A stretch of 64,000 bases of DNA from Dyadobacter sp. 3J3 (GCF_009801115.1 NZ_VTOL01000002.1:310001-374000); one strand, 5' to 3'; shown: positions 16,461-25,620, numbered from the stretch's first letter. Made by a program: numbers and translations. Notes: a model not told the origin generated them from the sequence alone.

Positions 16461-17711
16461 TCAGTATTTCATTTTATACTTTGTCAAATCGGGAAGGTAT
16501 TTTTTCTTTCTTTTTAATTCAGTCTGATAGATAACCTGTCCCAGATTTTTCATAAAAGGATAACAAACTTCCTTGTATTCGTATTTCCCATCATTGTAGA
16601 TTTCATCATCATTCGACTGCACGATTGCGGTTAGTAAAAATTCTACCTTATTTTTAAAATCGACGAAATAGGAATTATCAATAATGAAGCCATAAGAATC
16701 GCCATACTTGTTGAAAATACGGATCTCAGGATCGGGCTTTATTGTGGAATCTGCGCCATAAAATAAAAATTTGGCACCGGTTGCCCAGTTTTCCTTCGGA
16801 TCATATTTAGGATAATTACTTTCAGGCGGATACTTGCTCATATAAGTATATACGAGATTATAATCGTCTGGTGTTAGTTGAAATTGCTCCTTAATGGGAA
16901 AAACCTCCGGAAAAATTAATTTCTTCATCACCTCTTGCTGATCGGTCATACTGAAAACATTACGATTGGTCATGTTAAAAGGCTTATTTACCAAGCGATC
17001 AGAACTATCCAGATAGGCTTTTCCCATAACAAGATTACTCAGCTCAATTGGATAATTTGCAGGATCAAATTTGCCCGGTTGGCTGTAAACCATTTTGCCA
17101 TTGGAATAAAAAGAAACCGGATTTGTATGGCGGGAAGTCAGTTCCGTATCTTTTACAGCGTAACGATTTAAGATCCGGCTTGTCGTCAAACCATAATCTT
17201 TTAGTCTTTGATTTATTTCTGCCCTTCCAACAAATTCATAGAGTCGATTATAAGCGTCATTGTCACTCACCAATAGAATTTTCTTAATATACTGTTGGAT
17301 CGAAGGCAAGCCATTTTCTGCCGTTGAGTCCTTTTCAACGGTTGTTTGTTTGTCAAAATCAGCACCCGTAATCATTGTACTCGTCTTACTAAAATCCTGT
17401 ATTTTTAGTTTGTTTATCTTTTCCAAGGCAAAAATTAGGGTTGGAAGTTTAACCGTGCTCGCGGGAAAAAAATAACGATGGTCATCCAGATTGTAACTAT
17501 AAGTTCTAAAATGCGGAGCATTGTTTTTGTCCCGGTCAATTTGAGTATATAAAATCTGAACCTGATTTTTTTGGGGATGGTTTAAAATATGTGAAAATTT
17601 GTCCGGGTGACTTTCAAGAAGCTTTACCAGATAAACCGTATCAATTTTTTGTGAATATGTATTAATTCCTACGCATGAAATCAACAGTAAGGAGAGTATT
17701 ATTCTTTTCAT
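16461..17711 (-). CDS. Secreted serine hydrolase, class A beta-lactamase-related, enlarged
   Basis: 416 residues with an N-terminal signal peptide. The motifs are Ser85-Thr-Val-Lys88 (SxxK) and Ser149-Asp150-Asn151 (SDN), spaced almost as in class A enzymes. A clear K-T-G is missing; NWATGAKFLFYG may take that place. The Glu166 omega-loop motif ExxLN is not evident, so true beta-lactam hydrolysis is doubtful. The protein is about 120 residues longer than class A enzymes. Its start codon lies only 50 bp from the tandem hairpin array, so its promoter must lie in the first array unit or between. Confidence 0.78.
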   Translation of the reverse strand: MKRIILSLLLISCVGINTYSQKIDTVYLVKLLESHPDKFSHILNHPQKNQVQILYTQIDRDKNNAPHFRTYSYNLDDHRYFFPASTVKLPTLIFALEKINKLKIQDFSKTSTMITGADFDKQTTVEKDSTAENGLPSIQQYIKKILLVSDNDAYNRLYEFVGRAEINQRLKDYGLTTSRILNRYAVKDTELTSRHTNPVSFYSNGKMVYSQPGKFDPANYPIELSNLVMGKAYLDSSDRLVNKPFNMTNRNVFSMTDQQEVMKKLIFPEVFPIKEQFQLTPDDYNLVYTYMSKYPPESNYPKYDPKENWATGAKFLFYGADSTIKPDPEIRIFNKYGDSYGFIIDNSYFVDFKNKVEFLLTAIVQSNDDEIYNDGKYEYKEVCYPFMKNLGQVIYQTELKRKKKYLPDLTKYKMKY

Positions 17712-17754
17712 TTATTGTTGAATTAGTATCTGTGATAATAGAAATTATTCGTTT

Positions 17755-19110
17755 GTTTTTAGAAAAATATTAAGGTGCGCTGCACCTTAGCTAATTTAGA
17801 TTATTCGTCCCGTTTCCCTACAAATTTTATGGTGCGCTACACCTTATATAATTAAAATTATTGATCACGTTTACCCTACAAATATTGCGGTGCGCTGCAC
17901 CTTAGACAATTTAGATTTTGGATCCTATTTCCCTACAAATATTACGGTGCGCTGCACCTTCGCCAATTTAAATTATTGATCCTGCTTCCCTACAAATATT
18001 ATGGTGCGCTGCACTTTGGCCAATTTAATTATTTATCCTGTTTCCCTACAAATATTGCGGTGCGCTGCACCTTGGATAATTTTGAATATAAATCGCGTTT
18101 GTTCTACAAATATTGCGGTGCGCCGCACCTCGGATAATTTTGAATATAAATCGCGTTTGTTCTACAAATATTGCGGTGCGCTGCACTTTGGCCAATTTAA
18201 TTATTTATCCTGTTTCCCTACAAATATTATGGTGCGCTGCACCTTGGGTAATTTAAATTATTCATCCTGTTTCCCTAAAATTTTACGGTGCGCTGCACCT
18301 TCACCAATTTGAATTATTGATCCTGTTTCCCTACAAATATTGCGGTGCGCCGCACCTTCGCCAATTTAAATTATTGATCCTGTTTCCCTAGAAATATTAC
18401 GGTGCGCTGCACCTTGGTCAATTTAATTATTTATCCTGTTTCCCTACAAATATTACGGTGTGCTGCACCTCGGATAATTTTGAATATAAATCGCGTTTGT
18501 TCTACAAATATTGCGGTGCGCAGCACCTTCGATAATTTAAATTATTGATCCTGTTTCCCTAAAAATATTGCGGTGGGCTGCACCTTCGCCAATTTAAATT
18601 ATTGATCCTGATTCCCTAAAAATATTGCGGTGCGCTGCACCTCGGATAATTTTGAATATAAATCGCGTTTGTTCTACAAATATTGCGGTGCGCCGCACCT
18701 TCGCTAATTTAAATTATTGATCCTGTTTCCCTACAAATATTACGGTGCGCTGCACCTTGGGTAATTTAAATTATTGATCCCGTTTCACTACAAATGTTGC
18801 GGTGCGCTGCACCTTCGCCAATTTGAATTATTGATCCTGTTTCCCTACAAATATTGCGGTGCGCTGCACCTTAGTCAATTTAAATTATTGATCCTGTTTC
18901 CCTACAAATATTGCGGTGCGCTGCACCTTCGCCAATTTAAATTATTGATCCCGTTTCCCTACAAATATTATGGTGCGCTGCACCTTGTCTCCTATAATTC
19001 ATTCATCATTTTCTCCAAAAAAGGTGCGGAGCACTGAATTATTTGTAGAAACAAGGTACCGAAGCCAGTTTCCATAGTTGCAGCGCACCGAAATAATTTT
19101 GCTACAAATC
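17755..19110. repeat. Tandem array of 22 hairpin-containing units, period about 57 bp
   Basis: The gap between two minus-strand genes (17712-19122) is filled by directly repeated units. Each begins with a short hairpin, GGTGC-GCT-GCACC, and units start at 17774, 17831, 17889, 17946, 18003, 18059, 18117, 18175, 18231, 18287, 18344, 18401, 18457, 18515, 18572, 18629, 18687, 18744, 18801, 18858, 18915 and 18972. Distances are 56-58 bp. The hairpin is followed by an AT-rich spacer that usually contains the perfect palindrome AATTTAAATT and ends in cctgtttccctacaaatatt. Seventeen hairpins have fully paired 5-bp stems, three have a G-T wobble and two a mismatch, while the loop varies (gct, gcc, gca). 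Degenerate copies, one inverted, follow at 19023-19110. It is not a CRISPR, because spacers are near identical. No coding gene is supported within it. Confidence 0.95.
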
Positions 19111-19122
19111 ATTCCGCTATCA

Positions 19123-19866
19123 TTATTCCTCATCTAAACCCTCCACATAAGATCCCTCTTCGGTTTTGGTAGAACTTTCCACCGCCTCATTGATAAATTT
19201 CAACTCGTCCATCGTCAAATTCCTCCATTTCCCTTCCGGTAAATTTTCTAATGTTACATTCATAATTCGTACCCGTTTCAACTTCGTTACGCTGTAACCC
19301 AAATATTCACACATTCGGCGAATTTGCCGGTTTAAACCTTGCGTCAGAATAATGGTGAAAACGTAATTACTGTCTTTCCTTACAAAACATTTTTTGGTAA
19401 TTGTATCCAGAATCGGAATTCCATTACCCATTTTTTGAACAAAATCTGGTTTTATCGGTTTGTCAACCGTGACGACATATTCCTTTTCATGATTATTTCC
19501 TGCACGAAGAATTTTATTCACAATATCACCGTCACTGGTAAGAAAAATTAAACCTTCGGATGGCTTATCCAGCCGACCAATGGGAAAAATCCTTTCCTTA
19601 TGGTTGATGAAATCAATGATATTACCTTTGATCTGACGCTCTGTCGTACAGGTTATTCCAACGGGTTTATTAAAAGCTATATAAACGCCGGCCTTTTTAG
19701 CTTTCAATGGTTTTCTATCCACCAAAACTTCATCTTCATCCGTCGCCTTATCACCTAAAACTGCTGGCCTACCGTTTAATGTAACCCTACCCTGTTCTAC
19801 CAGCCTGTCGGCCTCACGACGGGAACAAAAACCCGTTTCGCTTATAAACTTATTTATACGTATCAA
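19123..19866 (-). CDS. rluF: 23S rRNA pseudouridine synthase, RluF/RsuA family
   Basis: 247 residues. The N-terminal S4 RNA-binding domain ([20 protein letters not shown] and [12 protein letters not shown]) is followed by the RsuA-type catalytic domain with Asp100 in [21 protein letters not shown]. It converts uridine to pseudouridine in rRNA or tRNA; RluF modifies U2604 of 23S rRNA in E. coli. The opening resembles RluF more than RluB, but the site specificity is inferred. A C-terminal acidic tail of about 20 residues extends beyond the catalytic domain. The hairpin array lies directly downstream. Confidence 0.87.
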   Translation of the reverse strand: MIRINKFISETGFCSRREADRLVEQGRVTLNGRPAVLGDKATDEDEVLVDRKPLKAKKAGVYIAFNKPVGITCTTERQIKGNIIDFINHKERIFPIGRLDKPSEGLIFLTSDGDIVNKILRAGNNHEKEYVVTVDKPIKPDFVQKMGNGIPILDTITKKCFVRKDSNYVFTIILTQGLNRQIRRMCEYLGYSVTKLKRVRIMNVTLENLPEGKWRNLTMDELKFINEAVESSTKTEEGSYVEGLDEE

Positions 19867-20002
19867 ACTACTACTAATTGATGTTCACACCCTGATTTCA
19901 CTATACTGATTTAAATATTGCAAAAAAAATCCGGATTGAAATCAAAGAAATAGCCTCTCTCCCCCTTTCTATACCAATACAAAGAATTTATAATCTATAT
20001 CC

Positions 20003-21328
20003 ATGCGAAACATCATTAATCCTGAATCCCAGAAACTCCGGTTTTATTATTTTTTTCTATTCCTGTGCCTGGCCTTTACACCGGCTTTTCCCCAACCTAT
20101 CGAGCGCGCGACAAAAATAATCGTCGCACCCGATCGTGAAGACTGGACTTACAAAACAGGTGATAAAGTAAAATTTACAATTACGGTTTTAAAAAATGGA
20201 AATCCAGTAAAAAATGCTTCTATCCGGTATGAAATCGGACTTGAAAAAATGGAGCCGACTATCAAAGATACTAAAACAGCTGCCAACGGAACCATTACTG
20301 TTGACGCCGGAACTTTAAAAACACCTGGATTTTTAAGATGTGTTGCCTGGACAGCCAATGGCGAAGGCGAATACCGTGGACTCGCAACGGCTGGTTTTGA
20401 ACCGGAAAAAATTCAACCGACCGTAACCAATCCAGCTGATTTTGATACTTTTTGGGAAACCGCAAAAAAGGAGCTGGCAACAATTCCGATGGATGCCAAA
20501 ATGACTTTACTTCCGGAACGCTGCACGGAAAAGGTAAATGTTTATCACGTTAATTTACAGAATTTTAAGGTTGGCACTCGTCTTTACGGAATTTTGAGTG
20601 TTCCAAAAAAGGAAGGAAAATATCCGGCTTTATTGAAAGTACCAGGTGCGGGTGTTCGTGCTTATTATGGAGATCCGGTTATGGCAGAAAAGGATATCAT
20701 CACATTTGAAATCGGGATTCATGGCATTTCGGTAATTATGGATCCGAGTGTTTATACCGATCTGGGCCTGGGTGCTTTAAATGGATATCCAAATTATAAT
20801 CTGGATGATAAAGACCGTTTTTATTATAAACGCGTTTACATGGGCTGCGTTCGTGCCAATGATTTCCTGACAAGTTTACCACAATATGACGGAACAAATC
20901 TGGCCGTAACGGGTGGAAGTCAGGGGGGCGCATTGTCGATTATTACTGCTGGTTTAGATTCTCGTGTAAAATGGCTGGGCGCATTTTATCCTGCTTTGAG
21001 CGATGTAACAGGATATCTTAGCGGAAGAGCTGGCGGATGGCCTCATTATTTTGACAAAACAAGTGTTAAAGTAAATAATACCAAAGAAAAACTGGCGACA
21101 GTCGGCTACTATGACGTGGTTAATTTTGCAAGACGTGTGAAGGTTCCGGGTTATTATATGTGGGGCTATAACGATGAAACCTGTCCACCAACTTCTATGT
21201 ATTCTGCTTACAATGTCACAACCGCACCAAAAGAATTGAAGCTATATCTGGAAACCGGTCACTGGACTTATCCAGAAGAGCGCGACGTAATGAACAACTG
21301 GCTAATCACAAAACTTAAAGGAAAATAG
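20003..21328 (+). CDS. Secreted acetyl xylan esterase-like hydrolase (CE7/AXE1)
   Basis: 441 residues. A long N-region and hydrophobic stretch (FYYFFLFLCLAFTPAFPQ) form the signal peptide. Residues about 30-130 form an extra beta domain, followed by the AXE1 core. The nucleophile is Ser306 in TGGSQGG, the acid in GYNDETCPP and the base in ETGHWTYPEE. Family CE7 removes acetyl groups from xylo-oligosaccharides and cephalosporins. A Gfo/Idh oxidoreductase follows 54 bp later, so the pair may process plant-derived sugars. Confidence 0.87.
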   Translation: MRNIINPESQKLRFYYFFLFLCLAFTPAFPQPIERATKIIVAPDREDWTYKTGDKVKFTITVLKNGNPVKNASIRYEIGLEKMEPTIKDTKTAANGTITVDAGTLKTPGFLRCVAWTANGEGEYRGLATAGFEPEKIQPTVTNPADFDTFWETAKKELATIPMDAKMTLLPERCTEKVNVYHVNLQNFKVGTRLYGILSVPKKEGKYPALLKVPGAGVRAYYGDPVMAEKDIITFEIGIHGISVIMDPSVYTDLGLGALNGYPNYNLDDKDRFYYKRVYMGCVRANDFLTSLPQYDGTNLAVTGGSQGGALSIITAGLDSRVKWLGAFYPALSDVTGYLSGRAGGWPHYFDKTSVKVNNTKEKLATVGYYDVVNFARRVKVPGYYMWGYNDETCPPTSMYSAYNVTTAPKELKLYLETGHWTYPEERDVMNNWLITKLKGK

Positions 21329-21382
21329 CCAATAAGACGCCATTCAATCATTCTCTCATTCAAAAATTCAATCATTAAATAG

Positions 21383-22687
21383 ATGGATCGCAGGAAATTC
21401 ATTGAACAATCGGTACTTGCGGGAGCAGCATTTTCCTCGCTTCCACTTTTGACATCGTTAAAAAGAACAACACAATTTAAAACTGCCCTGATTGGTTCGG
21501 GTTGGTGGGGCACCAATATTCTCCGCTGTGCCATACAAGCCGGAGAATCCAAAGTAGTTGCGCTTTGTGATGTGGATGAAAACCAGTTGAAAATTACGAA
21601 TTCAGAAGTCACAAAACTGACTCCCGACAAGCCTAAGCTTTATAAAGATTACCGCGAAATGCTTTTGAAAGAGAAACCGGAAATCGTGATAGTCGCTACG
21701 CCTGACCATTGGCATGCGTTATGCTGTATTGCCGCAGTAGAATCCGGGGCGCATGTTTATGTTGAAAAACCCATTTGCCATACCATTCAAGAAGGCAGGG
21801 CGATGGTAAATGCGACAAGAAAACACGGCCGGATTGTTCAGGTTGGAACGCATAGACGCGTTTCTCCTCATAATATTTCCGGAATGGAATTTCTTAAATC
21901 CGGTAAAGCAGGGAAAATTGGTATGGCAAGAGCTTTTGTCCATTATGGCGGAGGACCCGGACAAAAAACACCGGATGAAGAAGTTCCAAAAGGACTGGAT
22001 TGGGACATGTATTGTGGGCCTGCTCAAATGGTGCCATACAACAAAACGATCCATCCGAAAGGATTCCGTAACTATCTCAATTTCGCCAACGGAACATTGG
22101 GCGACTGGGGAATTCACTGGCTGGATCAGGTCATGTGGTGGTCGGAACAGAAATATCCAAAAAAGGTATATTCAACGGGTGGCCGGGCCATTCGACAGGA
22201 CAATACCGATGCTCCGGATCATCAGGTCGCCGTATATGATTTTGATGGTTTCACACTGGAATGGGAACACCGGAATTTTGGAGCGAACAACGCAGAGAAA
22301 ACGCATTCGCAGCAAGCCGTAGGTGTTTACTTTTATGGAACCGAAGGAACATTTCACATGGGCTGGCTGGATGGCTGGACATTTTATCCATCCAATCCTA
22401 ACAAACCGATCATTCACCAGGATGCTCAACTGAACAAACCGGATGATCAGAATATTCAGCAATTGTGGGCTAATTTCCTAAGCTCTATTAAAACAAATAC
22501 ACCACCAATTTGTGAAATAGAAGTAGGTCAGCGATCGACAAATCTAGCCTTATTAGGCATGCTATCTTATAAATTAGGAAGAAGTATTATTTGGGATGGA
22601 GAAAAAGAAATAATTCCGGGAGACGCCGAGGCAAATAAATTATTGCGGAGAGATTACCGCGGGGAATGGAAATATCCAGAAGTCTGA
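21383..22687 (+). CDS. Gfo/Idh/MocA-family oxidoreductase with Tat-like signal
   Basis: 434 residues. The N-terminus MDRRKFIEQSVLAGAAFSSL carries a twin-arginine motif, so export of the folded, cofactor-loaded protein is expected. The Rossmann fold begins at TALIGSGWWGTNIL, and the hallmark EKPICH supplies the catalytic-region lysine. The C-terminal domain has the GGxxxDxGxHxxD-like region at GTLGDWGIHWLDQVMWW. Exported members oxidise sugars, often to 3-keto forms, or act as glycoside hydrolases through NAD. It ends 18 bp before a strong bidirectional terminator. Confidence 0.9.
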   Translation: MDRRKFIEQSVLAGAAFSSLPLLTSLKRTTQFKTALIGSGWWGTNILRCAIQAGESKVVALCDVDENQLKITNSEVTKLTPDKPKLYKDYREMLLKEKPEIVIVATPDHWHALCCIAAVESGAHVYVEKPICHTIQEGRAMVNATRKHGRIVQVGTHRRVSPHNISGMEFLKSGKAGKIGMARAFVHYGGGPGQKTPDEEVPKGLDWDMYCGPAQMVPYNKTIHPKGFRNYLNFANGTLGDWGIHWLDQVMWWSEQKYPKKVYSTGGRAIRQDNTDAPDHQVAVYDFDGFTLEWEHRNFGANNAEKTHSQQAVGVYFYGTEGTFHMGWLDGWTFYPSNPNKPIIHQDAQLNKPDDQNIQQLWANFLSSIKTNTPPICEIEVGQRSTNLALLGMLSYKLGRSIIWDGEKEIIPGDAEANKLLRRDYRGEWKYPEV

Positions 22688-22705
22688 AAAAGTCAGTATA
22701 ACACA

Positions 22706-22743
22706 AAAAACCGGGTTGAATTTAAATATTCAACCCGGTTTTT
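22706..22743. terminator. Bidirectional intrinsic terminator
   Basis: A perfect 16-bp stem (positions 706-721 paired with 728-743 of this kilobase) with a 6-nt loop ttaaat, GC-rich in the middle and flanked by A-run and T-run. It separates the convergent Gfo/Idh gene and the minus-strand gene at 22769. Confidence 0.9.
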
Positions 22744-22768
22744 GATTTCTTATTCTGGCTAACAGCAA

Positions 22769-23125
22769 TTAGTCAATTTTAATAACTTCTGCCGGAATAT
22801 TATATTGAGTAATTATTTCACGTGTAAAACGGACGTGACCACGCGGTGCCATTAGATACAACTTAGCACCTTTCATTCCTGCCAGTTCGCTCAAAAGTTT
22901 CCATTTGGAAACACTTCCGCGAAGCTGATCTGTTTTCATGGACACCTCTAGATAATGTCTGTTGAACATATTCACACCTGTAACATCCGGCGTGAATTTC
23001 TCATTATCAGCAGCTCTTTCATACGATTTAGGTGTTTCAAAGCCTTCCATATTGGCTTGAATTTCCTTAAATCCATGAGCTTGAGCCCATTTTACAACAA
23101 TGGGAATAAATGATTCCTTTTCCAT
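22769..23125 (-). CDS. Conserved-looking small protein, possible PD-(D/E)xK-like fold
   Basis: About 118 residues from the ATG at 23125 (MEKESFIP); a longer start at 23134 is possible. It has no signal peptide or membrane segment. The middle reads FTPDVTGV, then HYLEVSMKT, then KWKLLSELA and KLYLMAPRGHVRF. The order Asp, then strand with Glu and a nearby Lys, then a helix with a strand recalls the restriction-endonuclease-like fold, but Glu and Lys are spaced ExxxK rather than ExK. I cannot assign a function. It is isolated between two terminator or intergenic stretches. Confidence 0.6.
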   Translation of the reverse strand: MEKESFIPIVVKWAQAHGFKEIQANMEGFETPKSYERAADNEKFTPDVTGVNMFNRHYLEVSMKTDQLRGSVSKWKLLSELAGMKGAKLYLMAPRGHVRFTREIITQYNIPAEVIKID

Positions 23126-23311
23126 AAATAACAATGAATGATTTCTTCCCCCGACCGACGGGGAAACTCAACGTAAAATATTAAAAACTAAAACTGAGCA
23201 GAGTGAAAGCGTTGTAACCTATAAAAGTCGCCAAACAAGCCACATTTCTTACCAATTAGGAAAACTACTATTTTTTCGCCAAACTACAAAATTAATTTAT
23301 CAATCCGGATG

Positions 23312-23638
23312 CTAATCATCCAGCTCATCCAGGAACGACCGATAGGCTCTTAGAAGCTCCTGGTGCGTTTTTGAATTGTTCTTAAGTAGCGCCAGATCAA
23401 TTCCTTTCTGATATATTAATTCTGCTTTTTCTACTTTTTCAAGTTCTGCAAAGAACGCCCCCGCCGGATAATAGGTCGCTAAATAATCGGGATGCTCTGT
23501 CAAAAGTATATCAAAATATTTCTCTGCCTGTCCCGAATCAGACTTTAAATATTCCAAAGCTAATGCATATATGTTGAACGGATCGTTGGGATCTTCCTCG
23601 TAAAAAGTAATCAGATTTTGAAGCAATGAGTTTTCCAT
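23312..23638 (-). CDS. Small tetratricopeptide-repeat protein
   Basis: 108 residues, all-helical. Two to three TPR-like helical pairs can be seen: NIYALALEYLKSDSGQAEKYFDILL, then YLATYYPAGAFFAELEKVEKAELIYQKGIDLA, then a helical, acidic C-terminal region ending SFLDELDD. It has no signal peptide, so it acts in the cytoplasm, presumably as a protein-binding scaffold. It is divergent from etfB. The 186 bp downstream to the next gene contain a minus-7-like TAATTTTG (23294-23287) but nothing else clear. Confidence 0.75.
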   Translation of the reverse strand: MENSLLQNLITFYEEDPNDPFNIYALALEYLKSDSGQAEKYFDILLTEHPDYLATYYPAGAFFAELEKVEKAELIYQKGIDLALLKNNSKTHQELLRAYRSFLDELDD

Positions 23639-23753
23639 TTTAATATTGTTATGCTTGCATACTATTTAAGATTTTCTGTATATTCGCCATTATAAATTTA
23701 CTTTTAAAAAATTATAAATAACGACGGTAAACGGCTTTTCAAATTATCCAGGT

Positions 23754-23761
23754 TACGTTTG
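23754..23761 (+). promoter_or_regulatory. Candidate minus-7 box for etfBA
   Basis: TACGTTTG matches TAnnTTTG exactly and lies 48 bp before the etfB start codon. There is no good TTG 19-21 bp upstream, so the assignment rests on the minus-7 match and position only. Confidence 0.4.
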
Positions 23762-23809
23762 GCGATAATTATATCAACAGCTTTTTAACCAGTCACTTCC
23801 ATTTTAATC

Positions 23810-24547
23810 ATGAAAATACTCGTATGTATTACCAATGTGCCGGATACGACGGCCAAAATAACTTTCACCGATAATAACACCAAACTTAACAAAGCCGGTG
23901 TACAATTTATAATCGGGCCTTACGATGATTACGCACTGGCCCGCGCAGTAGAACTGAAAGAAAAGCTGGGTGGTTCAGTGACCGTGCTTCATGTTGGTGG
24001 TGCGGATGCGGATCCACAGATCAGAAAAGCACTTGCTATTGGCGCTGACGACGCGATTCGTATCAATGCCGAACCACTTGATTCTTATTTCACAGCAAGC
24101 CAGATTGCGCATGTGGCCGGACAAAATAATTACGATCTTATATTAATGGGCCGGGAATCCATTGATTTTAATAGCGGTGTAGTCCACGGACTTGTTGGAG
24201 AAATGCTGGGTATCCCTTCTTATTCTCCGGTTATGAAACTTGAAATTGAAGGAACGACCGCAACTTTGGCAAGAGAAATTGATGGAGGAAAAGAAACACT
24301 TTCAGCAACTTTGCCATTGGTATTAGGTTGTCAGGAACCCATTTCTGAATGGAAAATCCCAAACATGCGTGGAATTATGACAGCCCGTACTAAACCTTTG
24401 GTAGTCGTTGAACCTATTAATATGGAAGAATTTACAGTTCCGGAAAACTATTCACTTCCAGCTCCCAAAGGTGCTTGTAAAATGATTCCGGCAGATCAGG
24501 CCGAAACGCTTATAAAACTCTTAAAAACAGAGGCGAAAGTTATTTAA
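23810..24547 (+). CDS. etfB: Electron transfer flavoprotein, beta subunit
   Basis: 245 residues, normal for EtfB. The opening MKILVCITNVPDTTAKITF, the segment IGPYDDYALARAVELKEKLGG and the signature region GRESIDFNSGVVHGLVGEMLG are family hallmarks. EtfB binds AMP and, with EtfA carrying FAD, passes electrons from acyl-CoA and other dehydrogenases to the quinone pool through ETF-QO. The alpha subunit follows after 53 bp in the same operon, in the common order etfB-etfA. Confidence 0.95.
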   Translation: MKILVCITNVPDTTAKITFTDNNTKLNKAGVQFIIGPYDDYALARAVELKEKLGGSVTVLHVGGADADPQIRKALAIGADDAIRINAEPLDSYFTASQIAHVAGQNNYDLILMGRESIDFNSGVVHGLVGEMLGIPSYSPVMKLEIEGTTATLAREIDGGKETLSATLPLVLGCQEPISEWKIPNMRGIMTARTKPLVVVEPINMEEFTVPENYSLPAPKGACKMIPADQAETLIKLLKTEAKVI

Positions 24548-24600
24548 TCTTATTTGTTAAAGCACAATTTGGCTTTTCAAATGTTAAAATTGATCAAAAA

Positions 24601-25566
24601 ATGTCAGTACTCATATTTGTAGAATTAGACAACGGCTCTGTGAAAAAAACATCACTGGAAGCTGTTGCATACGGCGCAGAAGTCGCGAAAATGACAGGAA
24701 CTACCGCCACTGTTTTGGCACTTGGAAAAGCCGATTCAGCTTCACTTGAACAAGTAGGTGGTTTTGGCGCATCCAAAGTTCTTCATGTTTCGGATGAAAA
24801 ATTAACGCATGAAAATAGTCTTGCTTATGCAGATGTGCTTGCACAGGCTGTAAAACAGGAAAACAGCAAAATTATTATCCTAGCAAAATCCGGTCTTGGC
24901 GATGCCGTTGCGGCGAGAGCATCTGCTAAACTGAAAGCAGGAATTATTTCCGGTGTTACAGATTTGCCTGTTATCAATAGAAATTTTACCGTTAAAAGAA
25001 GTATTTTCACAGGAAAAGCATTTTCAAATGTTGAAATAAAATCAGACATTAAAATTCTGGTCGTGAAGAAAAATGCTATCGAAGCGACTGAATCATCAGA
25101 AAAAGCAACTGTTGAAACTTTCTCTCCGATTCTGCGTGATCAGGATTTTCAGGCGAGTGTTGGCACGATTGAAAAAGCAAGTTCTGAATTATCACTAGCC
25201 GAAGCAGATATTATTGTTTCCGGTGGTCGCGGCATGAAAAGTCCGGAAAACTGGCAGCCTCTTCTGGATCTGGCAAAAGCGCTGGGTGCAGCGACAGGTT
25301 GCTCCAAACCCGTTTCGGATCTTGATTGGCGGCCGCATCATGAACATATTGGACAAACCGGAATTAAGGTTGCGCCTAATCTATACATCGCCTGTGGAAT
25401 TTCAGGAGCGATCCAGCATCTTGCCGGGGTTAACGGATCAAAATATATCGTTGTGATTAATAAAGACCCGGAAGCTCCCTTTTTCAAAGCGGCAGATTAT
25501 GGTATTGTTGGTGACGTTTTTGACATTTTACCAAAGCTTACAAAGGCCGTTGAGGACTTGAAATAA
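24601..25566 (+). CDS. etfA: Electron transfer flavoprotein, alpha subunit
   Basis: 321 residues. The N-terminal domain ([20 protein letters not shown]) mirrors EtfB, and the C-terminal FAD domain has the signature [13 protein letters not shown], then AASGCSKP-like [13 protein letters not shown], then [23 protein letters not shown] and [10 protein letters not shown]. These contact FAD. It forms the heterodimer with EtfB encoded just upstream and ends at a strong terminator. Confidence 0.96.
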   Translation: MSVLIFVELDNGSVKKTSLEAVAYGAEVAKMTGTTATVLALGKADSASLEQVGGFGASKVLHVSDEKLTHENSLAYADVLAQAVKQENSKIIILAKSGLGDAVAARASAKLKAGIISGVTDLPVINRNFTVKRSIFTGKAFSNVEIKSDIKILVVKKNAIEATESSEKATVETFSPILRDQDFQASVGTIEKASSELSLAEADIIVSGGRGMKSPENWQPLLDLAKALGAATGCSKPVSDLDWRPHHEHIGQTGIKVAPNLYIACGISGAIQHLAGVNGSKYIVVINKDPEAPFFKAADYGIVGDVFDILPKLTKAVEDLK

Positions 25567-25582
25567 CCAATTGTTTTCAGAG

Positions 25583-25620
25583 ATAACCCGGCTTGCATTT
25601 TTTTATGCAGGTCGGGTTAT
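25583..25620 (+). terminator. Intrinsic terminator of etfBA
   Basis: A 16-bp stem with two mismatches (ataacccggcttgcat paired with atgcaggtcgggttat) around a T6 loop, followed by tttattttt. It lies 17 bp after the etfA stop. Confidence 0.85.

Noticed and set aside
18001..18312. Open frame of 103 codons in the hairpin array, with recurring RCAAP/RCTL motifs
   Set aside because: It is produced by a 57-bp (19-codon) repeat. Units of 56 and 58 bp shift the frame, and there is no plausible start context.
17755..19000. CRISPR array
   Set aside because: The stretches between hairpins are near identical rather than unique, periods are exact direct repeats, and there is no cas gene nearby.
18774..19037. 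Open frame of 87 codons reading CGALHL every 19 residues
   Set aside because: Same repeat artefact; frame kept only because the last units are all 57 bp.
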